From the NCBI RefSeq assembly GCF_036245645.1, contig NZ_BTPE01000005.1, forward strand, positions 62,001 to 126,000: 64,000 nt of DNA, written 5' to 3'. The position numbers and the translations under genes are program-made. Of this stretch, positions 48,712 through 58,280 are shown in pieces; the stretch's first letter is position 1, and every line of letters begins with the position of its first letter. Under the pieces are notes generated by a model. The model saw only the letters and a list, made by a program, of their open reading frames with translations. It did not search any database and was not told where the DNA came from. This DNA comes from Algoriphagus taiwanensis (GTDB taxonomy: Bacteria; Bacteroidota; Bacteroidia; Cytophagales; Cyclobacteriaceae).

Positions 48712-49549
48712 GCAATAAGACTTTTGTTTCTAACATCAATAAATCAACAGCCTCTCGGTCTGTCCCACTGTAATAACCCCGAATTCGCCCCTGCTCATCT
48801 ATCAGAACAAACTTGTCACTATGGACAAAATCATCGGGAACTCCATTTCCGTCCAAGGTAGGCAATACAAATCCACACTTGGCTAACTGATAGGTTTCTT
48901 CCCTGGGCCCAGAAAGGAAATGCCACTTGCCAGGAATTGCGTTATGCCTATCTGCATAAGATTTCAAGATCTCTGGAGTATCGTATTCCGGGTCAATACT
49001 TATAGACATGATTTGAACCCTTGGTTCGTCTCTGAACATATCATTGACCCGCTCCATTTCCTTAGACATGATTGGGCAAATACTTGGGCAGGAGGTGAAA
49101 AAGAAATCTACGATAGTGATTTTCCCTTCCATTTCTGCTCTTCCCATGGATTCTCCATTTTGATTCATGAAAGAAAACTCGGGAATGTAATGTTGGGCAC
49201 TGTCATTAGGCGGGCATTCCATGAAAGGGTTGCTTACACCATTTTCATAAAACACAGGGAGATCGTATTGATTTTCTCCAAAATTCCTGAGAAACATAAT
49301 TATCAAAACAGGAACTAATAATATAGAAAAAACAACAAGACCCTTAAGGAATAACAAGAAGGTTTGAGGCCCTCTTTCATCACCAATAGGAGCCAATTTT
49401 GAAGTTAATACAATTAAAATCCCAAATATTGGCGTTAAAAAAACGCTAATTAAAAAGGCCTTAAAATAACCAATTTGACGTATTGAACCTGAGACACCGA
49501 CAAGATGAGAAGCAAGCAAATAAAGCGGTATTAAAATCAGATAAATCAT
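48698..49549 (-). CDS. SCO1/SenC copper chaperone fused to N-terminal membrane domain
   Basis: 283 residues. The C-terminal ~170 residues are a SCO1 thioredoxin-like domain: IPEFSFMNQNG, VDFFFTSCPSICPIMSKEM (copper-binding CxxxC), IDPEYDTPE, and the copper His in DDFVHSDKF, for loading CuA of oxidase subunit II. Before it lie three hydrophobic segments instead of the usual single anchor: residues ~1-20 and 28-50, ending LTSKLAPIGDERG, then the normal anchor VVFSILLVPVLIIMFL. No ATG occurs at the junction, so the longer frame appears real. The first ~80 codons are AT-richer than the SCO part. ATG start just after the upstream terminator. Confidence 0.85.
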   Translation of the reverse strand: MIYLILIPLYLLASHLVGVSGSIRQIGYFKAFLISVFLTPIFGILIVLTSKLAPIGDERGPQTFLLFLKGLVVFSILLVPVLIIMFLRNFGENQYDLPVFYENGVSNPFMECPPNDSAQHYIPEFSFMNQNGESMGRAEMEGKITIVDFFFTSCPSICPIMSKEMERVNDMFRDEPRVQIMSISIDPEYDTPEILKSYADRHNAIPGKWHFLSGPREETYQLAKCGFVLPTLDGNGVPDDFVHSDKFVLIDEQGRIRGYYSGTDREAVDLLMLETKVLLHGKN

Positions 49550-49562
49550 ATAATAACTCTAA

Positions 49563-49607
49563 CAAAAAAGTAGGTTGAAGTGTCACACCCCAACCTACTT
49601 TTTTTAT
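49563..49607 (-). terminator. Terminator ending the act-cox operon
   Basis: AAAAAGTAGGTTG pairs with CAACCTACTTTTTTT around a 13-base loop, directly after the oxidase subunit IV stop on the minus strand. It separates the respiratory operon from the SCO assembly genes. Confidence 0.88.
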
Positions 49608-49621
49608 GTAATTTATAAATA

Positions 49622-49951
49622 TTACCAGCGCATCAAGAAGATGTCCGAACCTTCTTTAGCCAAAGCAATCAAAAGCCAAACAAGGAAAATCAAAGGAACG
49701 ATGATAGAGTAAAACAAAGGCTTTACCTCATCACCCAAGTGCATGAACTCCATCATGATATACTTGGCCTTCCAAATAGTAAGGATAATGAACAGAGCAT
49801 AAAGAAGGATGCCTCTGTCCATGGTAAATGCCATGATAAATTCAGCGACAGTGATGGCAAGAAGAATACCGGCGGTTTTCCAGATTTTCTTGATTTTCTC
49901 TTCGTTTCTAGGTTCTACCTGAAGAGTAGATTTGGTGTCTTGGATTTCCAT
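49622..49951 (-). CDS. Cytochrome c oxidase subunit IV
   Basis: 109 residues, three membrane helices: KTAGILLAITVAEFIMAFTM, ILLYALFIILTIWKAKYIMMEFMHLG and LFYSIIVPLIFLVWLLIAL. The KAKYIMMEFMHLG loop is typical of prokaryotic COX4-type subunits of caa3/aa3 oxidases. Last gene of the long act-cox transcript, ending at a terminator. Confidence 0.9.
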   Translation of the reverse strand: MEIQDTKSTLQVEPRNEEKIKKIWKTAGILLAITVAEFIMAFTMDRGILLYALFIILTIWKAKYIMMEFMHLGDEVKPLFYSIIVPLIFLVWLLIALAKEGSDIFLMRW

Positions 49952-49971
49952 ATTTCGAGAATTTTAAAGGC

Positions 49972-50748
49972 TTAGATCAAATAGAACAAGGTAAACACAA
50001 ATACCCAAACCAGGTCGACAAAGTGCCAATAGAGACCGATTTTCTCGATCATCTCATAGTGACCTCTTTTGTCGTAAACTCCAACAGCTGCCTGATAAAA
50101 GGCAAGGAAAAGAAGTACTACACCGATGGTCACGTGAAATCCGTGGAAACCGGTAATGAAGAAAAACAACTGAGCAAAAGCAGGAGGACCATATTCATTG
50201 ACTACCAAGTTAGCACCAAATACTGTCTCAGTTACGCTTTGGTTCAGGGAATTGATGTAAGTCAAAACAGATCCACCGTCTGTACCATGGATGAAGTGAG
50301 ACCATTCCCAAGCCTGACAGCCCAAGAAAGTAATACCCCCCAACATGGTCCAAAGCATCCACTTTACCACATCGTTTCTGTCATTTCTATGCCCTGCTTC
50401 CACCGCCAATACCATGGTGACAGAGGAAGAAATCAAAATGAACGTCATTATACCCACGAAAACCAATGGAGCATGAATTCCATGCAAGAAAGGAACGGCT
50501 TCAAACACCAATTCCGGAACAGGCCAGTATTCATTGGAACCGACGAATGTTTCAGCAGGACCGGCGTAAGCTGGATAGCTGACTCGGATGGCCAGATAGC
50601 TGATCAAAAAAGCAGCGAAAGTGAAAATGTCGGAAAGCAGGAAGAACCACATCATGAGTTTTCCATAGCTAGCCTTCAGGGGCTCATTTCCTCCTCCCCA
50701 AACGCCTCTCTTCGAGCTTACTCCAATAGCAGTAGAATGCGCAGACAT
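49972..50748 (-). CDS. Cytochrome c oxidase subunit III (second, 7-helix)
   Basis: 258 residues with about seven helices. Family motifs: KLMMWFFLLSDIFTFAAFLISYLA, VLAVEAGHRND, GCQAWEWSHFI, FFFITGFHGFHVTIGVVLL and YWHFVDLVWVFVFTLFYLI. Second of two tandem subunit-III-like genes; the pair is usual in Bacteroidota, where a shorter five-helix and a longer seven-helix form are encoded side by side. Confidence 0.93.
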   Translation of the reverse strand: MSAHSTAIGVSSKRGVWGGGNEPLKASYGKLMMWFFLLSDIFTFAAFLISYLAIRVSYPAYAGPAETFVGSNEYWPVPELVFEAVPFLHGIHAPLVFVGIMTFILISSSVTMVLAVEAGHRNDRNDVVKWMLWTMLGGITFLGCQAWEWSHFIHGTDGGSVLTYINSLNQSVTETVFGANLVVNEYGPPAFAQLFFFITGFHGFHVTIGVVLLFLAFYQAAVGVYDKRGHYEMIEKIGLYWHFVDLVWVFVFTLFYLI

Positions 50749-50774
50749 AAATTATCTATTTGTACCAGGTTAAA

Positions 50775-51356
50775 TTAATGATTCAATAATAAGAACATGA
50801 AAAGATACAGCCAAAGCCCCCCGAGAAAATGCCAATAAGTAGTCGCCATTTCCATGGTATTCATAGCCTGTGAGTGTACTTTCAATCTAAAGGTCGAAAT
50901 TAGCACAATAATCAGAAATATTAAACCACTGATTAGGTGTAGGGCGTGCATTCCTGTGATTACATACAAAAATGATCCTGCAGGATTGCCTACGAAGAAG
51001 ACTTCACGGTCTACCAAAGCAACCCAACTGTACCATTGTCCAACCAAAAAGCCAATTCCCAAAAGTACAGTAAGAACCATACCTGTTCGGAGATTGGCAA
51101 AATTATCTTTCTTAGCTGAGAAATAAGCCCATTGTAAGGCGATCGAACTGAGCACCACAATTCCTGATGTTATCCAAAATACTTGAGGCAGATCGTATTC
51201 CAGCCAGTTTCCTTCTGCTTGTCTTACGATATAGGCACTGGTCCACGCTGCAAAAAGCATGACCACAGTAACCATGAACAACCACAGCGCAAACTTCTTG
51301 GGATGCATACTGATCGGTTGTTCGACCATATCTACATATTTCAATTCTCTCTCCAT
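50775..51356 (-). CDS. Cytochrome c oxidase subunit III (first, 5-helix)
   Basis: 193 residues from the ATG at 51354-51356 (the codon before it is GTG). Five helices, with PKKFALWLFMVTVVMLFAAW, GNPAGSFLYVITGMHALHLISGLIFL and TTYWHFLGGLWLYLFMFLLLN. It lacks the first two helices of the long form and is paired with the 258-residue subunit III downstream. It abuts the heme O synthase stop. Confidence 0.92.
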   Translation of the reverse strand: MERELKYVDMVEQPISMHPKKFALWLFMVTVVMLFAAWTSAYIVRQAEGNWLEYDLPQVFWITSGIVVLSSIALQWAYFSAKKDNFANLRTGMVLTVLLGIGFLVGQWYSWVALVDREVFFVGNPAGSFLYVITGMHALHLISGLIFLIIVLISTFRLKVHSQAMNTMEMATTYWHFLGGLWLYLFMFLLLNH

Positions 51357-51359
51357 CAC

Positions 51360-52265
51360 TTAAGGCATCTTATCCAACAAATACGCTATCTGCACAATCG
51401 GCAGATAAAGAAATGATCCAAACATAATTTTCAGAGCGGACTTTCGACTGCAGTCCCTCATCAATGAGAAGGTCTGAGCCAAAAACAAAACTCCACAGAT
51501 AGTAGCAACTATACCTGAATTTATTCCAGTCAAACCGAAATAAGAAGGCAACAGCCCCAAAGGCAGAAGAAACAGCGTATAAATCATGATTTGTATAGCT
51601 GTATTCAAATCTTGTCCTCCCCCACTGGGAAGTAATTTAAAGCCAGCTCGCTTGTAATCTTCATCACTTACCCAAGCAATTGCCCAGAAGTGCGGGAATT
51701 GCCAGATAAATTGAATTCCAAAGATGATTAAAGCTTCATGAGAGATAGTTCCGGTAGCTGCAGTCCATCCTAAAAGAGGAGGCATCGCACCGGGAATAGC
51801 TCCGACAAATACTGCAATAGGACCTACTCTCTTTAGCGGAGTATAAGCAAATACATAAAGTACCATGCTCAAAACTCCCAACCAAGTGGTCAATGGATTG
51901 GTAAATGCCCAAAGCAAACCTACTCCGACGAGTGCTACAATAACAGTAAACCAGTACGCTTCTTGAAGAGAAATAATATTTAGAGGCAAAGGTCGGTTCT
52001 GAGTTCTTTTCATCAACCGATCTAAATCACGCTCCATGATTTCATTGGCAGCACCAGATGCACCCGAAATTAAAAACCCTCCCAAGGCTAGACCTAAAAA
52101 TCCTGTCCATCCAAAACCTACACCTCTATCACCGAGGATGTAGCCAAAGACTGCGGAAAAGGTCACCAATGCAGACAATCTGATCTTAATCAGATCTGCA
52201 TAGGCTTTTGCCCTTACTAAAAGGAAGCTTACTATAGAATGGTCAGTTGCATTAACTGTCCTCAT
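51360..52265 (-). CDS. ctaB: Protoheme IX farnesyltransferase (heme O synthase)
   Basis: 301 residues, nine helices. UbiA-type prenyltransferase motifs: ASGAANEIMERDLDRLMKRTQNRPLP (first Asp-rich, N-x3-D-x3-D) and WVSDEDYKRAGFKLLP (second). It adds the farnesyl chain to heme B, giving heme O, which the neighbouring CtaA oxidises to heme A for subunit I. Lies 9 bases after ctaA. Confidence 0.95.
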   Translation of the reverse strand: MRTVNATDHSIVSFLLVRAKAYADLIKIRLSALVTFSAVFGYILGDRGVGFGWTGFLGLALGGFLISGASGAANEIMERDLDRLMKRTQNRPLPLNIISLQEAYWFTVIVALVGVGLLWAFTNPLTTWLGVLSMVLYVFAYTPLKRVGPIAVFVGAIPGAMPPLLGWTAATGTISHEALIIFGIQFIWQFPHFWAIAWVSDEDYKRAGFKLLPSGGGQDLNTAIQIMIYTLFLLPLGLLPSYFGLTGINSGIVATICGVLFLAQTFSLMRDCSRKSALKIMFGSFLYLPIVQIAYLLDKMP

Positions 52266-52274
52266 TGTTGCTGA

Positions 52275-53345
52275 TTAATTTAACTTAAACTGAACTTGGT
52301 CTTTCAACTGTAAGATCAGCATCAACTGAATCCCCAATATCAAAGACCCCAAGACTAAATGAAGTGGCTGAAGGAAAGCCGGAATACCGAAATAAGCCAT
52401 CCCCATACCCGTTGCTATTTCCAAGATCAACACCAACATCAAAACCTGACTCCATACTTGCACTTTAGACTTCCGGACTGAATACTTGAAAGCCCAAAAG
52501 AAATAAAGAACATGGACTGCCAATAGAAGCAGAGAGAATGATCTATGGATAATAAATTTGATTCCAATTTGATCAATCCACTCTTCTCTCATCAAATTTC
52601 CAAGCGCAAAAGAGATTCTGTCTATCTCTTCACGGACTTGGGTTCCAAGGACTACTTGAATGAGCATCAGGATAGCCGCAAAGATCAGAATCCATCGAAC
52701 TTTAGCCGGAATCTCAGCTCGCACACCATGAGATGGCTGTAATCTTTCTGACCGGTGATTAATATACAACAGCACCGCCACCAGTGCGAGTGCAAGAAGC
52801 ATATGAATAGTAATCATCCATGCCAAAAGATTGGTGGAGACTACAATAGATCCTATCCAACCGGTGAACAAAACCAAGACCAATGCAACAAAGGCCAAAA
52901 TTGGAATCATTTTATCGATCTTCCAGAGCTTCAGAGATTTCCAAAGGGTAAGAATGATCAACAAACCAATGACAACACCTATAAGCCGATTGATGTATTC
53001 GATCCAGGTTTTGGTAGCATTGAACTCCTCCTCAACCAAGATAGATTTATCATTAGCAATCTGACGGGCGGTATCCTCGAATCCTAATTTTTCAAGTGTA
53101 GCTACAAACCGTTCGTTTTTAGCTATTCGTTGCGCAAGATAAATCTCCTGATAATTTTTTGGGAGCTGATCCACATGTGTAGGTGGAATCACGCTCCCAA
53201 AACATTTTGGCCAATCAGGGCATCCCATACCAGATCCGGTACTTCTGACTATCCCTCCGACCAGTATGAGAAAATAAACAGCTGCCACCGTCAAGAATGA
53301 TGTTCGGCGGAAGCTGTTTATTAATTTATCAGTGTTTGTTTTCAT
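52275..53345 (-). CDS. ctaA: Heme A synthase
   Basis: 356 residues, eight helices in two similar halves. Signs of CtaA: VGGIVRSTGSGMGCPDWPKCFGS with the cysteine pair in the first periplasmic loop, EYINRLIGVVIG (heme-ligand His region is HMLLALALVAVLLYINH and IIHRSFSLLLLAVHVLYF), and LEIATGMGMAYFG. It converts heme O to heme A. Its ATG lies 17 bases inside the end of the subunit I gene, coupling the two. Confidence 0.94.
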   Translation of the reverse strand: MKTNTDKLINSFRRTSFLTVAAVYFLILVGGIVRSTGSGMGCPDWPKCFGSVIPPTHVDQLPKNYQEIYLAQRIAKNERFVATLEKLGFEDTARQIANDKSILVEEEFNATKTWIEYINRLIGVVIGLLIILTLWKSLKLWKIDKMIPILAFVALVLVLFTGWIGSIVVSTNLLAWMITIHMLLALALVAVLLYINHRSERLQPSHGVRAEIPAKVRWILIFAAILMLIQVVLGTQVREEIDRISFALGNLMREEWIDQIGIKFIIHRSFSLLLLAVHVLYFFWAFKYSVRKSKVQVWSQVLMLVLILEIATGMGMAYFGIPAFLQPLHLVLGSLILGIQLMLILQLKDQVQFKLN

Positions 53346-55215
53346 TGGCGACCAATACCTCAGACTCTTCTTTCATAATCTCCTGCTCCAGCTTTACCAA
53401 CTCCTGCTCGTGAGGCAAGTTGGATTCAGGAGTTTGAGAATACGGTACAGTCTGGGGAATGAAGTCTTCGTCAGCACCTGGCTTGGAGTAGTCGTAAGGC
53501 CATCTATAGACCGTTGGAATCTCTCCTGGCCAGTTACCATGACCCGGATTGATAGGAGTAGTCCATTCCAAGGTAGTAGATCTCCATGGGTTTTGAGTAG
53601 CTTTTCTACCTCTGTACATACTGTTGAAGAAGTTGAACAAGAAGATAAACTGAGCTGCAAAGGTGATGATTGCGGCTACTGATACAAACATGTTCAAATC
53701 AGTGTACATATTGGAAAACTCAAAGTTAGTCCAGGAATAGTATCTTCTTGGGAAACCAGCAATACCAATGTAGTGCATTGGGAAGAATACCATGTACACA
53801 CCGACGAAAGTCAACCAGAAATGAACGTATCCTAATCGGGCATCCATCATTCGTCCAAACATCTTAGGGAACCAGTGGTAAACACCTGCTAGCAATCCAA
53901 AGAAGGAAGCAGAACCCATTACCAGGTGGAAGTGAGCTACGACAAAATAAGTATCATGGAGCTGAATATCAATGGCGGAGTTACCAAGGAAGATACCTGT
54001 TAAGCCACCAGAGATGAAGAAAGATACCAGACCAATTGAGAACAGCATCGCTGGAGTGAAGATCAAGTTACCTCTCCAAAGTGTAGTCAAGTAGTTAAAT
54101 ACTTTTACCGCAGAAGGCACCGCAATAATCAATGTCAAGAACATGAAGATCGATCCCAAGAATGGATTCATCCCAGATACAAACATGTGGTGTGCCCACA
54201 CGATGAAAGAGAGAATGGTAATTCCCAACATGGAAATAATCATCGCCTTGTATCCGAAAATTGGTTTCCTTGAATTGGTCGCAATAACCTCGGATGTAAT
54301 TCCCAAGGCTGGCAACAATACAATGTAAACTTCAGGGTGTCCCAAGAACCAGAACAAGTGCTGATACAATACTGGACTACCGCCTGTGTTTGGCAAAGCC
54401 TCTCCACCGATGTAGATATCAGAAAGGTAGAAGGAAGTACCAAAGCTTCGGTCAAATACCAATAGTAAAGCTGCAGCAAATAGAACAGGGAATGACAAAA
54501 GACCAATAACAGCTGTCAGGAAGAATGCCCAAATGGTCAATGGAAGTCTAGAGAAGGACATACCCTTTGTTCTCAGGTTAATTACAGTAGTAATGTAATT
54601 GATACCTCCAAGAAGAGAAGAGGCAATAAAGAAGGTCATTGCTACTAACCAAAGGGTCATACCTAGACCAGAACCCGGAATTGCTTGCTCCAAGGCGGAA
54701 AGAGGGGGATAAACTACCCAACCCCCACCGGCAGGACCAGTTTTGATGAACAGGGAAATAAACATGATCACACTGGAAAGGAAGAAGAACCAGTAGGAAA
54801 GCATATTCATAAAGCCCGAGGCCATATCCCTAGCACCAATCTGAAGAGGGATCAAATAGTTTGAGAACGTACCACTCAATCCGGCTGTCAATACAAAGAA
54901 GACCATGATGGTACCGTGCATGGTAACCAAAGCCAGATAGAAGGTTTGGTCCAATTGCCCACTTTCTGTAATCCAACCTCCCAAAAGAGGACGAAGGAAT
55001 TCCAAATTCATATCAGGAAAACCTAGCTGCAATCGGAATAGAATGGATAGGAATCCACCAATGATCGCCCAGAAAATCCCGGTGATTAGGAATTGCTTCC
55101 CGATCATCTTGTGATCTTGGGTGAAAATATACTTTGTTATAAAATTATCATGATGCTCGTGATCGTGATGATCGTGCGCATGTACATCATGATTTGCTAC
55201 AGATGCTGTTGCCAT
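53329..55215 (-). CDS. coxA: Cytochrome c oxidase subunit I
   Basis: 628 residues, twelve or more helices. Heme-copper centre: WFLGHPEVYIVLLPALG (CuB His and cross-linked Tyr region), WAHHMFVSGM (CuB His pair), and LHDTYFVVAHFHLVMG (heme a3 and heme a ligands); the first heme a ligand is in VTMHGTIMVFF. The HPEVY motif and K-channel features indicate an A-type oxidase. An His-rich N-terminus (HDVHAHDHHDHEHHDN) could bind metal. 11 bases after coxB. Confidence 0.97.
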   Translation of the reverse strand: MATASVANHDVHAHDHHDHEHHDNFITKYIFTQDHKMIGKQFLITGIFWAIIGGFLSILFRLQLGFPDMNLEFLRPLLGGWITESGQLDQTFYLALVTMHGTIMVFFVLTAGLSGTFSNYLIPLQIGARDMASGFMNMLSYWFFFLSSVIMFISLFIKTGPAGGGWVVYPPLSALEQAIPGSGLGMTLWLVAMTFFIASSLLGGINYITTVINLRTKGMSFSRLPLTIWAFFLTAVIGLLSFPVLFAAALLLVFDRSFGTSFYLSDIYIGGEALPNTGGSPVLYQHLFWFLGHPEVYIVLLPALGITSEVIATNSRKPIFGYKAMIISMLGITILSFIVWAHHMFVSGMNPFLGSIFMFLTLIIAVPSAVKVFNYLTTLWRGNLIFTPAMLFSIGLVSFFISGGLTGIFLGNSAIDIQLHDTYFVVAHFHLVMGSASFFGLLAGVYHWFPKMFGRMMDARLGYVHFWLTFVGVYMVFFPMHYIGIAGFPRRYYSWTNFEFSNMYTDLNMFVSVAAIITFAAQFIFLFNFFNSMYRGRKATQNPWRSTTLEWTTPINPGHGNWPGEIPTVYRWPYDYSKPGADEDFIPQTVPYSQTPESNLPHEQELVKLEQEIMKEESEVLVANENKH

Positions 55216-55226
55216 AACCTATAATT

Positions 55227-56264
55227 TTATTTTTTACTTTCGCTCAACTGAATTTCTGCCAGCTCCTTCGTCTCAGCAGGAAGATTTTCCGCAAGGGAAG
55301 GATTCTGCTGAATGAAAGATTTCTGTTCCGCCAACCACTTCTGGTAGGCTTCTGGCTCTACCACTTCTATTACTTTTCTCATGGAAAAGTGCCCACGCCC
55401 ACAGATCTCTGTACAAGCGATTTCATATTCAAATTCAGGATCATTCAATTCCGCTCTCATTTCAGCGGTTGTCTTAGTAGGGACAAACCAGAAACGAGTA
55501 GGCATACCTGGTACTGCATCCATTTTCAATCTCATGTGAGGTGCAAATACAGAGTGCAATACGTCACGAGCTCTGATTTTGAACAAAACAGGCTCTCCTT
55601 TTGGAATTACTACAACCGGTGAAGGAAAATCATCAATTGCATTTTTATCCGAAAAATCGACCCCATGAGAATTGGAGGCATTGATCAAGCGATAATCGTA
55701 ATCTCCCAAAACATTGTCTTTTCCAGGATATCTGACATCCCAAGCAAACTGATAGCCCATGATTTCTACGACATGCGCATTTTCAGGTGCAGGAGCAGTG
55801 ATATCCGACCATGCCATCCATCCGGTAAGAACCAAGCCGGCTAGCACAACTCCTGGGACAGCTGTCCAGATAACTTCAAGCTTATTATTGTCAGGATAGA
55901 AGGTAGCCTTTCTGTTTTCCTTGTACTGGTATTTGTAAGGGAAGATAAAAAGCAAAATGTGTGTAATCAGGAAAACAATTCCTGTCACGGCCATGGTTAC
56001 CCAGAAAAGCTGGTCAGTGATCACCCCATGCTCAGAAGCTATTGGCAACTGATAGTTGTCAAATTCTTTAATGGAATACCAAAACATGAGGAAACCTGTT
56101 CCCAATAAGAAAAACACGAACAGAATCGCATTGATCTTATTACTTCCTGAGGCTACTTTTTTATCTGAGCCTTTTACAACCGATACCAAGGTTTGTATTC
56201 TGTAAACCATCCAGATGATGGATAACAGCAACAAAACCCCTACTCCAATCAGAAATCCGTACAT
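55227..56264 (-). CDS. coxB: Cytochrome c oxidase subunit II (CuA)
   Basis: 345 residues. Three hydrophobic segments (about 3-22, 46-66, 88-112), one more than usual, and a cupredoxin domain: MGYQFAWDVRYPGKD, DVLHSVFAPHMRLKMDAVPG, and the CuA ligands in CTEICGRGHFSM (two Cys, Glu carbonyl, His, Met) with the upstream His in LHSVF. There is no fused cytochrome c domain at the C-terminus, so electrons must come from a separate cytochrome, probably the ACIII c-type subunits. Confidence 0.95.
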   Translation of the reverse strand: MYGFLIGVGVLLLLSIIWMVYRIQTLVSVVKGSDKKVASGSNKINAILFVFFLLGTGFLMFWYSIKEFDNYQLPIASEHGVITDQLFWVTMAVTGIVFLITHILLFIFPYKYQYKENRKATFYPDNNKLEVIWTAVPGVVLAGLVLTGWMAWSDITAPAPENAHVVEIMGYQFAWDVRYPGKDNVLGDYDYRLINASNSHGVDFSDKNAIDDFPSPVVVIPKGEPVLFKIRARDVLHSVFAPHMRLKMDAVPGMPTRFWFVPTKTTAEMRAELNDPEFEYEIACTEICGRGHFSMRKVIEVVEPEAYQKWLAEQKSFIQQNPSLAENLPAETKELAEIQLSESKK

Positions 56265-56288
56265 ACCTTATTTTTTTCGGATAGTTAA

Positions 56289-57584
56289 TTAAATGTGATG
56301 ATGATAGCTTTCTTCAAGCATTGGATGATTTTTCGCAATCAGGTTCTTTTTCGCCAAACCACTTAAAACAACCAACGCCACCGCAGAACCATAAACTAAG
56401 AACATTCCTACTTCCATAAGACCAATTCCACCATTGTGGCCTAATGTACCCGGCTGAACCATCAGGAAGAAATCAATCCAGTGTCCAACCAAAAGAATGG
56501 TACAAACCAACTTGAGGAATACTCCGTGTCTTTTGGAATCTCTTGTCATTAAAACCAAGAAAGGGAGCACAAAGTTTAGTGCAATGTTCACAAAAATAAA
56601 TCCTCCATACACATCACTCTGAAGTCTCTCCAGGAAATACACAGATTCTTCAGGAATATTTGCATAGTAGATCAAGAGGAATTGAGAGAACCATAGGTAA
56701 GTCCAGAAAATAGAGAATCCGAACACAAATTTCCCTAAGTCGTGAACATGGTTTTCATTAACCATCTCAAGATAACCTCTTCCTTTCAAGAAAATAGTCA
56801 ACAAAGTGATTGCAGAAAGGCCTGATACAAACCAAGAAGCAAACACATACCAACCAAAAAGGGTAGAGAACCAGTGTGTATCAATAGACATTACCCAATC
56901 CCATGCAGAAACAGAAGATGAAACCGCAAAGAAGACCAAGAAATAAGCAGACCAGCTTCTCATCTTAAACCAGTGGGAAGTTCCTCCCAATTGGTCCTCC
57001 TGATCGGAGATTTTCTTGAACTTATTGAAGAAGAAAACCCAGAAAGCAAAGAAAATAACCATTCTCAGCACATAGAAAATCGGGAAAGTCCCCTTTTCCA
57101 TAGGCCAATAGAAGAAAGCACCTTTACCATCTATAATCTTGTCATATTGAGGATCATTCCTATCAAAGAGATAAGCATGAGTCCAGTGGAATAGATCATG
57201 GTTAGCGATAAAGAAAGTCGCAATCATCAAAAGAGCAGCATATGGCAACCAATTGCCAAAGGAAAGCATTACTCTAAGGAGTGGTGCAGACCAACCAGCC
57301 TGAGCGGCAAATTGAATTGCAAAGAAGAATACCCCTACGATAGCAATTCCGGTAAAGAAGACGTTATTGATCCAAAGATTAGCATAAAGTCTTTCGTACC
57401 AATGAAAAGCATGTCCACCAGCCTCTCCAGCCTCCTCGTGATGACCACCTGTCATTGCCAGGACGATACCGATGCCTAGAATAACCGCACCGATAATCAA
57501 TACAGTCATGATAGACTTTTTGGTAGCAGCGTTGAAATCGAAACGCTGATCTAAATTGTAGTGTTGTTCGCCGTGATGAGCCAT
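56289..57584 (-). CDS. actF: Alternative complex III subunit ActF
   Basis: 431 residues, about ten helices. ActF is a membrane subunit homologous to ActC that completes the quinol-binding membrane part. Visible features are HHEEAGEAGGHAFHWYERLYANLW near residue 50, SWSAYFLVFFAVSSSVSAWDWVMSIDTHWFSTLFGWYVF and FSIFWTYLWFSQFLLIYYANIPEE. Position between actE and coxB is the standard order. 2 bases after actE. Confidence 0.94.
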   Translation of the reverse strand: MAHHGEQHYNLDQRFDFNAATKKSIMTVLIIGAVILGIGIVLAMTGGHHEEAGEAGGHAFHWYERLYANLWINNVFFTGIAIVGVFFFAIQFAAQAGWSAPLLRVMLSFGNWLPYAALLMIATFFIANHDLFHWTHAYLFDRNDPQYDKIIDGKGAFFYWPMEKGTFPIFYVLRMVIFFAFWVFFFNKFKKISDQEDQLGGTSHWFKMRSWSAYFLVFFAVSSSVSAWDWVMSIDTHWFSTLFGWYVFASWFVSGLSAITLLTIFLKGRGYLEMVNENHVHDLGKFVFGFSIFWTYLWFSQFLLIYYANIPEESVYFLERLQSDVYGGFIFVNIALNFVLPFLVLMTRDSKRHGVFLKLVCTILLVGHWIDFFLMVQPGTLGHNGGIGLMEVGMFLVYGSAVALVVLSGLAKKNLIAKNHPMLEESYHHHI

Positions 57585-57586
57585 GA

Positions 57587-58267
57587 TTAGTTAGCTGGGG
57601 TTACTTGTGCTTCCTCAGTAGTGGCTGCAGCAGCTGCTACAGGCTGACCTTGGATAACTTGTTTGACATAGTGAACAATTTTCCATCTGCTTTCTGCAGG
57701 GATTTGAGAACCATGGGCTCCCATTCGTCCTTTACCTTTAGTGATGACGTGGAAAATATGACCTTCAGGAAGTCCTACATAGGCGCCTCCTTTTAGATTA
57801 GCCACACCACCGATTACTTCACCTGCTTTTCCGTCACCTTCACCACCTTTGCCATGACAGGCATTGCAATACTGGAGATAAAGCGCTTCTCCCTGAGCTA
57901 AAACTTCATCAGAAGAAGGAACCGGATTTTTAACTAAAGCAGCTTGCTCCAATTCAAAAGTCTTCAAACGGTAAGGCAAATAGCCTTGTTTGTTTCTAGG
58001 AACAGTATTTTCCACAGGCTCTCTCATATTCATTCCATGAGGATTATTGATGTTGGAATTGAAAAACTCCCCTTTTCCATCCTCTCTAGTAGAAAGCCAA
58101 GTGCCCTGAGATTCATCCTGAATCTGTGTCAAAGGCTCATAGGCTACGGAATGATACATCTGAGGAGAATATTCCAATCCTGTGCTTTCTCCATCTGCTT
58201 TACAGGCAGTAAAAAGAGCTGCTACCAGAACCGAACCCGTCAGTGTTAATGCGTTTGCAATTTTCAT
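57587..58267 (-). CDS. actE: Alternative complex III monoheme cytochrome c, ActE
   Basis: 226 residues from the ATG at 58265-58267, where a lipoprotein signal starts (lipidated Cys22 in AALFTACKADGES); an earlier ATG at 58300 would overlap actD. One heme site CNACHGKGGEGDGK and a likely axial Met in GKGRMGAHGSQIP. The Ala/Thr-rich end is flexible. It passes electrons from the ACIII pentaheme/Fe-S part toward the oxidase. Confidence 0.93.
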   Translation of the reverse strand: MKIANALTLTGSVLVAALFTACKADGESTGLEYSPQMYHSVAYEPLTQIQDESQGTWLSTREDGKGEFFNSNINNPHGMNMREPVENTVPRNKQGYLPYRLKTFELEQAALVKNPVPSSDEVLAQGEALYLQYCNACHGKGGEGDGKAGEVIGGVANLKGGAYVGLPEGHIFHVITKGKGRMGAHGSQIPAESRWKIVHYVKQVIQGQPVAAAAATTEEAQVTPAN

Positions 58268-58280
58268 ATATCCGGAATTC

